Below are positions 37,918 to 42,295 of a stretch of DNA of 42,295 nt, in pieces. A model generated the notes under the pieces. The model saw nothing but the letters and a program-made list of their open reading frames with translations, did not search any database and had not been told where the DNA came from. The stretch is taken from positions 1 through 42,295 of the forward strand of contig PFJE01000152.1 of the NCBI GenBank assembly GCA_002783865.1, written 5' to 3'. The number at the start of each line of letters is the position of its first letter. Position 1 is the first letter of the stretch. The position numbers and the translations under genes were made by a program. Source of the DNA: Sphingomonadales bacterium CG_4_10_14_3_um_filter_58_15 (GTDB lineage Bacteria > Pseudomonadota > Alphaproteobacteria > Sphingomonadales > Sphingomonadaceae).

Positions 37918-38661
37918 TCAGCCGCAGGTGATATCGCCCGATCCCATCGCCCGGGACTTGCATTTTGCGTTGCCGTGAATCCGGACATCACCAGACCCCA
38001 TGACCTTCGCATCCACCGATCCGTCCGAGGACAGTTCGACATCACCGGAACCCGCCACCGATATGCTGGCGCTGGCGGCCTTCATATCCTTGCCACTGAT
38101 ATCGCCTGACCCGGCAATCGATATGTCGACCGATTCGGCGGTGCCGGCCAGGGTCAGGTTACCCGAACCGGCGATCTTGGAGTTTAGCGACGTCGTTTTG
38201 ATGTTGGCGACCCGGATATTGCCGGACCCGGCGATGCTCAATTTTGTCGAATCCGTCGCCATCGCATCGACCTCCATGTCGCCCGAGCCGGCAAGCTTGG
38301 CGCTCGTCAGGGAGGGTGCGCTGACATAGATCGTCGCCCTGCCGCTATCCCCCAAGGACAGGCCGCTGTTTTCCCGCCCGATCTTAATCTCGTCACCGGA
38401 AATCTTGTAACGCAGCTGTTCGATCGCCTCGGCATCGCCTTCGGCGCGGATCGAATAGTCATCGGCGGTCGTGAAGATGATATTATCGGGGCCGGCAAGC
38501 GTTATGCCCTCAAACGTGCCCGGGTTGCTGGCGCTGGTGCCGATTGCGCTGCCGTCAGAAAAATTGCTGGTGCTGCTGGCCGCTTCGCCGACGGCATTCG
38601 CGATCGAGCCTTCACAGGCAGCGAGCGCGAGTAGCGGTGCCAATAACAATATTTTCTTCAT
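37918..38661 (-). CDS. DUF2807 lipoprotein with seven GSG(D/N) repeats
   Basis: A 247-residue lipoprotein. The ATG at 38661 has GGAGG six bases upstream; the in-frame ATG at 38688 is discarded. Residues 1-17 are a signal with lipobox LAAC. After a Ser/Thr-rich linker, a GIN-type domain begins (FEGITLAGPDNIIFTTADDYSIRAEGD) and continues with about 20-residue repeats whose turns read AGSGDMEV, AGSGNIRV, AGSGNLTL, AGSGDISG, AGSGDVEL, MGSGDVRI and MGSGDITC. This is a beta-solenoid with glycine turns. It is the first gene of the operon with the methyltransferase and the second DUF2807 gene. Confidence 0.9.
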   Translation of the reverse strand: MKKILLLAPLLALAACEGSIANAVGEAASSTSNFSDGSAIGTSASNPGTFEGITLAGPDNIIFTTADDYSIRAEGDAEAIEQLRYKISGDEIKIGRENSGLSLGDSGRATIYVSAPSLTSAKLAGSGDMEVDAMATDSTKLSIAGSGNIRVANIKTTSLNSKIAGSGNLTLAGTAESVDISIAGSGDISGKDMKAASASISVAGSGDVELSSDGSVDAKVMGSGDVRIHGNAKCKSRAMGSGDITCG

Positions 38662-38746
38662 CGATTCCTCCATAGCTGTATTAATCAACTAATACGCGTG
38701 CACCCTTAACAGATCAACAGAAAAGTTCCGCAACCGCCCCGGGGAC

Positions 38747-38782
38747 AAAAAAAGGGCTGCCACATCGCTGTGCCAGCCCTTT
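38747..38782 (-). terminator. Terminator of the carD transcript
   Basis: The stem AAAGGGCTG (38751-38759) with CAGCCCTTT (38774-38782) is read on the minus strand as a hairpin followed by seven T (complement of 38747-38753). It starts 32 bases after the carD stop and lies before the DUF2807 lipoprotein promoter. Confidence 0.88.
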
Positions 38783-38814
38783 CACGTTTTCGATGAACGT
38801 GGGAAGCTTATCGA

Positions 38815-39345
38815 CTAATCTTCCTTAACTTCATAATATTTTGGCGCCGCAATATTGAGGATCTCCAGAATCTTCGTCAAAGCCGTCGGCTCATCGGTTT
38901 CTTCCATCGCCGCCAGTTCGCGGGCGAGACGGCTGGATGCTGCCTCAAAAATCTGCCGTTCGGAATAGCTTTGTTCCGGCTGGTCATCGGCGCGGAACAG
39001 ATCGCGGGTCACCTCGGCAATCGATACCAGATCGCCCGAGTTGATCTTCGCTTCATATTCCTGGGCTCGACGCGACCACATCGACCGCTTGACCTTGGGT
39101 TTGGCTTTCAGCGTTTCCATGGCTTCGCGGAGTGTCTTGTCCGAAGACAGTTTGCGCATTCCGACGCCTTCTGCCTTGTTGGTGGGGACCCGGAGGGTCA
39201 TCCGCTCTTTTTCAAAGCGCAAAACATATAGCTCGAGTTGCATGCCGGCAATTTCTTCATTTTGCAGCTCAACAACTCGGCCAACGCCATGTTTAGGATA
39301 AACAACATAATCGCCCACATCAAAGGACAGCACATTCGCAGCCAT
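38815..39345 (-). CDS. carD: CarD family transcriptional regulator
   Basis: CarD binds the RNA polymerase beta subunit and stabilises the open promoter complex, often at rRNA and stress promoters. The 176-residue protein starts MAANVLSFDVGDYVVYPKHGVGRVVELQ, with the N-terminal Tudor-like RNAP-interaction domain (FDVGDYVVYPKHGVGRV and ELYVLRFEKERMTLRVPTNKAEGVGMRKL) and a C-terminal helical DNA-binding domain (RSMWSRRAQEYEAKINSGDLVSIAEVTRDLF, PKYYEVKED). The start at 39345 is preceded by AAAGG six bases upstream. It lies in the conserved alphaproteobacterial string with fdxA. A terminator follows. Note that its target RpoB is also in this window. Confidence 0.95.
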   Translation of the reverse strand: MAANVLSFDVGDYVVYPKHGVGRVVELQNEEIAGMQLELYVLRFEKERMTLRVPTNKAEGVGMRKLSSDKTLREAMETLKAKPKVKRSMWSRRAQEYEAKINSGDLVSIAEVTRDLFRADDQPEQSYSERQIFEAASSRLARELAAMEETDEPTALTKILEILNIAAPKYYEVKED

Positions 39346-39655
39346 AAAAAGCCTTTCTTGAATCAATGGAAAAGAACGCAGCTAACGTTCGATTTTCGTA
39401 ATCGCGTGACGAAAAAACCCTTTCGTACATATGTTTAACGACCGAACACCACCCACTCCCTCGGGTGTCCAGCCGCCAGCTGGCGTATCTTTAACAGATT
39501 CGTAACAAAAAAGCAATTTATCGTTGCAGTGCACAAATCTGCTGCTCCGGAAACGCGGGTCACCGGGTTTGACCTGTCAGTCAGTTGTCAGGATCTTTTA
39601 CGACCGTGCTGCGATGGTCGCTGCGACAGATGGTGCGGCAAGATCAGGCCGGGGA
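39346..39655. other. 310-base gap between fdxA and carD, carD leader
   Basis: No gene is supported here. It contains a perfect 12-bp palindrome CGCCAGCTGGCG (39474-39485) and the proximal promoter and leader of carD on the minus strand. No T-run terminator for fdxA is seen. Its AT-rich part near 39490-39530 (GTAACAAAAAAGCAATTTATCG) is the likely promoter area; I could not assign boxes with confidence. Confidence 0.35.
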
Positions 39656-39994
39656 TTAATCGCCCTCGCCGGGTTTCGGAGAGAAAAAGGCCTCGAACTT
39701 GCCTTCCATGCCCTTGAACTTGTCGGCGTCCTCCGGCGGATCGCGGCTGACCGTGATATTCGGCCATTCTTCGGAAAATTTGGTATTCACCTCGAGCCAT
39801 TTTTCGAGACCGTCCTCGGTGTCCGGCAGAATCGCTTCGGCCGGGCATTCCGGTTCACAGACGCCGCAATCAATACATTCGCTGGGATTGATCACCAGCA
39901 TATTGTCGCCCTCGTAGAAGCAATCGACGGGGCAGACTTCGACACAGTCCATATATTTGCATTTGATGCAGGCTTCCGTAACTACATAAGTCAT
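39656..39994 (-). CDS. fdxA: Seven-iron ferredoxin FdxA (3Fe-4S plus 4Fe-4S)
   Basis: A 112-residue ferredoxin starting [30 protein letters not shown]. The Cys pattern matches the 7Fe-8S type: Cys9, Cys17 and Cys50 would hold the [3Fe-4S] cluster and Cys21, Cys40, Cys43 and Cys46 the [4Fe-4S] cluster, as in Azotobacter FdI (shifted by one). The C-terminal part is longer than in minimal ferredoxins. The in-frame extension to 40027 is rejected because MTYVV is the family start; GGGGAG lies upstream of the ATG. Gene order helicase - S4 - fdxA - carD is a common alphaproteobacterial arrangement. Confidence 0.97.
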   Translation of the reverse strand: MTYVVTEACIKCKYMDCVEVCPVDCFYEGDNMLVINPSECIDCGVCEPECPAEAILPDTEDGLEKWLEVNTKFSEEWPNITVSRDPPEDADKFKGMEGKFEAFFSPKPGEGD

Positions 39995-40032
39995 CTGGTC
40001 GTGAACTCCCCTATACCAGTCCGCCATTCGAG

Positions 40033-40069
40033 GTCAGAATCCTGTTCTAGCTATTGCGCAATTTCTGAC
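40033..40069. repeat. Nested inverted repeats upstream of fdxA
   Basis: GTCAGAA (40033-40039) pairs with TTCTGAC (40063-40069), and a perfect palindrome ATTGCGCAAT (40053-40062) lies inside. The element is 39-75 bases upstream of the fdxA start and just past the S4 gene stop, so it may be an fdxA operator or the 3' structure of the S4 transcript. Confidence 0.45.
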
Positions 40070-40096
40070 ACGTCAACAGTTGGTTTGGCCGCTATT

Positions 40097-40399
40097 TCAA
40101 TTACCAGTCTGCAATATCTCATAACAGGATTGCGCCTGCAAAGCGCTGCTGCGGCGTTCCGGCAGTACGATGATCCGCACCACGTGGACATGCTGGCCTT
40201 GCGGGATAGTCAGAATATCGCCTTGCCGAACCCTGACGTGCCCCCGCTCGATCCGTCGCCCGTTCATCCGGACATGCCCCTGCTCCGCCAGCTTGCGCGC
40301 CATCACCCGGTTGTGGGCAAAGCGCAGATACCAGAGCAGCTTGTCGATCCGCAGCGTGGGAGGCGCTGCAGGGACCAGGTTCGCTGCTCTGCCGTTCAA
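40097..40399 (-). CDS. RNA-binding S4 domain protein (HslR-like)
   Basis: A 100-residue basic protein with one S4 domain at about residues 17-60 (RIDKLLWYLRFAHNRVMARKLAEQGHVRMNGRRIERGHVRVRQGD), followed by a short tail rich in Arg and Val. It resembles HslR/Hsp15 (ribosome rescue and heat shock) and related S4 proteins, but it is shorter and its target is unproven. The start is TTG 40399, with AGGA seven bases upstream, nine bases after the stop of the helicase; the two are transcribed together. Its stop is 69 bases before the region upstream of fdxA. Confidence 0.85.
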   Translation of the reverse strand: MNGRAANLVPAAPPTLRIDKLLWYLRFAHNRVMARKLAEQGHVRMNGRRIERGHVRVRQGDILTIPQGQHVHVVRIIVLPERRSSALQAQSCYEILQTGN

Positions 40400-40408
40400 G
40401 CCTGCATC

Positions 40409-42295
40409 CTATTTTTTCATGCTGTCCCTGAGCGCAGCCAGTTCGGCAAAGGCACCGCCAGCGGTTGCAAGAACCGGCTCAACCTTGCGTTTGACGGGCG
40501 CACCCTTGGGCCGCTTCTGATGCTTTTCACGGGGTTTGAAATGGCCGCCCTGCTTTTTGCGCGCCATGCCCTTCCAGCGCCAATATTGTACCGCCTCGGT
40601 CGCTGCTTCGGGCTCTGCAACCACCGCAGTCGACGTTTCAGCCGGTGGCTCGGCCACAGCCGGCGCAGCATCTGATGCGGCGGCCACCTCGGCGACGGCT
40701 GCTGTCTCATCGGCGCTGACCTGCGGCACCATACTGGATTCAGAAGCGGCTGTTTCTAAAGGTTCGCCGGGCGCGGGCTGGTCATCGGTTTTGACAAAGC
40801 CTGCCAGAGCCAGCAGCGCCTCATGACAGGCTTGCGACAACCCCAGCGACGTCGCCAGAGCGGGATCAACAGAGAATATGTCCCCCTGCTGCCGCGCCTC
40901 ATGCGCTTGCTTGATCAATCGCTCAACCATGTCGACCCGGACATATTCGTCACCAATCTTGCGAAAGCCGAGACGAACCGCGTGATCGGCGGCGGCAAAC
41001 GTGCCCTGCTTGAGATGCACGGCGTTGTCCGGCGCCTGGTCAATCATCGGCTCTGCATCATAAGCCGCAAACAGCGCCGTGCGCCACAGCACTGCCCCGG
41101 GCTTCATCAGCGCGTGATGGAAAATGTCGAGCGCGCCGAACACCAGACCAGCCCGCCGCGCATGCCCGCGCATATCATTGTCGAGAGCGCGGACCGCCTG
41201 ATCGATTTCGCGCCGCGACAAGATCCCGCCGGCGTCAACGATCTGCGCAAACAATGCGCGCACCGCCGCCGGTGTTTCCGGTTCATTGGCCAGCGCGTCA
41301 ATTTTCACCAGCCCCTGCAAATGCTTGGCCTTCATGGCGTCGACCCAAGCCTTGACCCGGTCGATCACCTTCTGGCTGTCGTCGGCGGCCATATCCTTGA
41401 TCGACCGTTCGAATTTGATCTCTGGCTGCAACAGCGTCTTGCCCTTCGACAAAACCGCCAGCCGGCTGTCGCCCCACATGATCGTCGGCTGCCCGGTCGC
41501 ATCGGGGACCAATGCCAGAACAGAGTCCGGTGCCTTGGCAAGAGCGTCTGCATTGTCTGTCATAATTCGTCCCAAATATCTTTCTGCCGCCGCAAGCAAC
41601 ATCTTGCGATCCTCTCTCCGGCTATCGGATGGTACGAGAAATTGAAAGCCCTTGAGTGTTCCTATTTCCTGTCCCTCGACCAGCACCTGTCCATCGTCAT
41701 CAACCACGACATCCTGCGGCAATGTATCTTTCAGCAAGCCGCGCATCAATACCCGCGTCCGTTTATCGACAAAACGCTGGGTCAGCAGCGCGTGCATCGC
41801 ATCGCTCAGCCGGGATTCCAGCGCGCGGGTGCGATCGATCATCGCTTCGGGCTGCTCCACCCAATGCGACTTTTGCGCGATATAGGTCCAGGTGCGCGCC
41901 GCTGCGATGCGCGCGCCCAGCGTCGCGATATCACCCTGAACATTTTCCAGCCGCGCAATCTCCTGCGCCATGCGCGCATGGGGAATCTTGTGATTGCCCC
42001 CGGCAAGATGCGGCCAGAGCGAAGCGATGAAACGCGCCTGATGATCGGCGCCGACTTTGCGAAAATCGGGGATGCAGGCCGCCTCCCACAGCAAACGCAC
42101 CTTGCCGGACGTATCGGCAAGGCGGGACAGCGCGGGATCCTGCGCCAGCCTTTTCAACACCGCGAGGTCAACGGCTTCCGGTGCGGCTTGCAATCGCCTT
42201 TCCTGCGGTTTTTCCTCGAGCGACCGGATCAGGCTGTCGACCGAAGCAAAATCCGGATCGGCGTTGCGCCAGTACAGCCATTCCAGCTTTGGAAA
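40409..42295 (-). CDS. C-terminal part of alphaproteobacterial helicase, N-terminus beyond window
   Basis: The frame is open to the window edge, reading FPKLEWLYWRNADPDFASVDSL at the right end, so the 5' end lies outside; at least 628 residues are present. This is the C-terminal region of the SUV3/MgpS-like helicase found next to an S4 gene in many alphaproteobacteria: a helical region (ALESRLSDAMHALLTQRFVDKRTR), TLKGFQFLVP and LLAAAERYLGRI segments, and a low-complexity Ala/Glu/Ser/Pro linker (about the last 150 residues) leading to the basic RNA-binding-type tail ARKKQGGHFKPREKHQKRPKG. The helicase core motifs are not in this window, so the name rests on context and C-terminal character. 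It stops nine bases before the S4 gene. Confidence 0.75.
   Translation of the reverse strand, partial: FPKLEWLYWRNADPDFASVDSLIRSLEEKPQERRLQAAPEAVDLAVLKRLAQDPALSRLADTSGKVRLLWEAACIPDFRKVGADHQARFIASLWPHLAGGNHKIPHARMAQEIARLENVQGDIATLGARIAAARTWTYIAQKSHWVEQPEAMIDRTRALESRLSDAMHALLTQRFVDKRTRVLMRGLLKDTLPQDVVVDDDGQVLVEGQEIGTLKGFQFLVPSDSRREDRKMLLAAAERYLGRIMTDNADALAKAPDSVLALVPDATGQPTIMWGDSRLAVLSKGKTLLQPEIKFERSIKDMAADDSQKVIDRVKAWVDAMKAKHLQGLVKIDALANEPETPAAVRALFAQIVDAGGILSRREIDQAVRALDNDMRGHARRAGLVFGALDIFHHALMKPGAVLWRTALFAAYDAEPMIDQAPDNAVHLKQGTFAAADHAVRLGFRKIGDEYVRVDMVERLIKQAHEARQQGDIFSVDPALATSLGLSQACHEALLALAGFVKTDDQPAPGEPLETAASESSMVPQVSADETAAVAEVAAASDAAPAVAEPPAETSTAVVAEPEAATEAVQYWRWKGMARKKQGGHFKPREKHQKRPKGAPVKRKVEPVLATAGGAFAELAALRDSMKK

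Overview
The window is a chromosomal segment of an alphaproteobacterium, most likely an order Sphingomonadales member (Sphingorhabdus/Parasphingorhabdus/Sphingopyxis-like). This is inferred from the alphaproteobacterial order helicase - S4 protein - fdxA - carD, the long alphaproteobacterial-type RpoB and RpoC, the hairpin-rich intergenic repeat upstream of rplJ, and gene content typical of sphingomonads (P450, carotenoid oxygenase, desaturase, RND pumps, DUF2807 proteins). Base composition is moderately GC-rich except at the far left, where an AT-richer stretch stands out.

Region 1 (1-1237): an accessory piece. The minus strand carries the N-terminal ~277 codons of a Shedu-type (DUF4263/SduA) anti-phage nuclease that runs off the window. 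A gene-poor stretch with three consecutive hairpins follows, up to rplJ. Region 2 (1238-2224): rplJ-rplL with a strong terminator. Region 3 (2268-11262): about 9 kb of genes that separate rplJL from rpoBC. These are a P450, apt plus an MTA/SAH nucleosidase (adenine release and salvage), a small membrane protein with a desaturase, a carotenoid oxygenase with a four-helix membrane protein next to a divergent TetR regulator, a CPBP protease, and an LTA-synthase-like membrane sulfatase. Region 4 (11268-20463): rpoB-rpoC with a good sigma70-like promoter and back-to-back terminators.

Region 5 (20474-24804): a WrbA/pirin pair controlled by a divergent LysR regulator, then a LysE exporter with a PDZ-M48 protease. 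Region 6 (24806-30736, minus strand): a probable operon of RND adaptor, RND pump, msrA and galU, followed by a small lipoprotein. Region 7 (30918-36501): tsaC/Sua5, divergent acyl-CoA dehydrogenase, DUF815 ATPase, a membrane-anchored sorbosone-dehydrogenase-like protein and two small proteins. Region 8 (36518-38661, minus strand): two DUF2807 secreted proteins flanking a methyltransferase. Region 9 (38747-42295, minus strand): carD, fdxA, an S4 RNA-binding protein and the C-terminal part of a helicase that runs off the right edge.

Most of the window is core metabolism and information processing. The most unusual items are the truncated Shedu defence gene just upstream of rplJ, the split of the rplJL-rpoBC cluster, the TetR/membrane protein/carotenoid oxygenase cassette, and the DUF2807-methyltransferase-DUF2807 operon. 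I did not find convincing evidence of an entirely new multi-gene system. All annotations rest on reading the sequence and on motif recognition; no database search was run.
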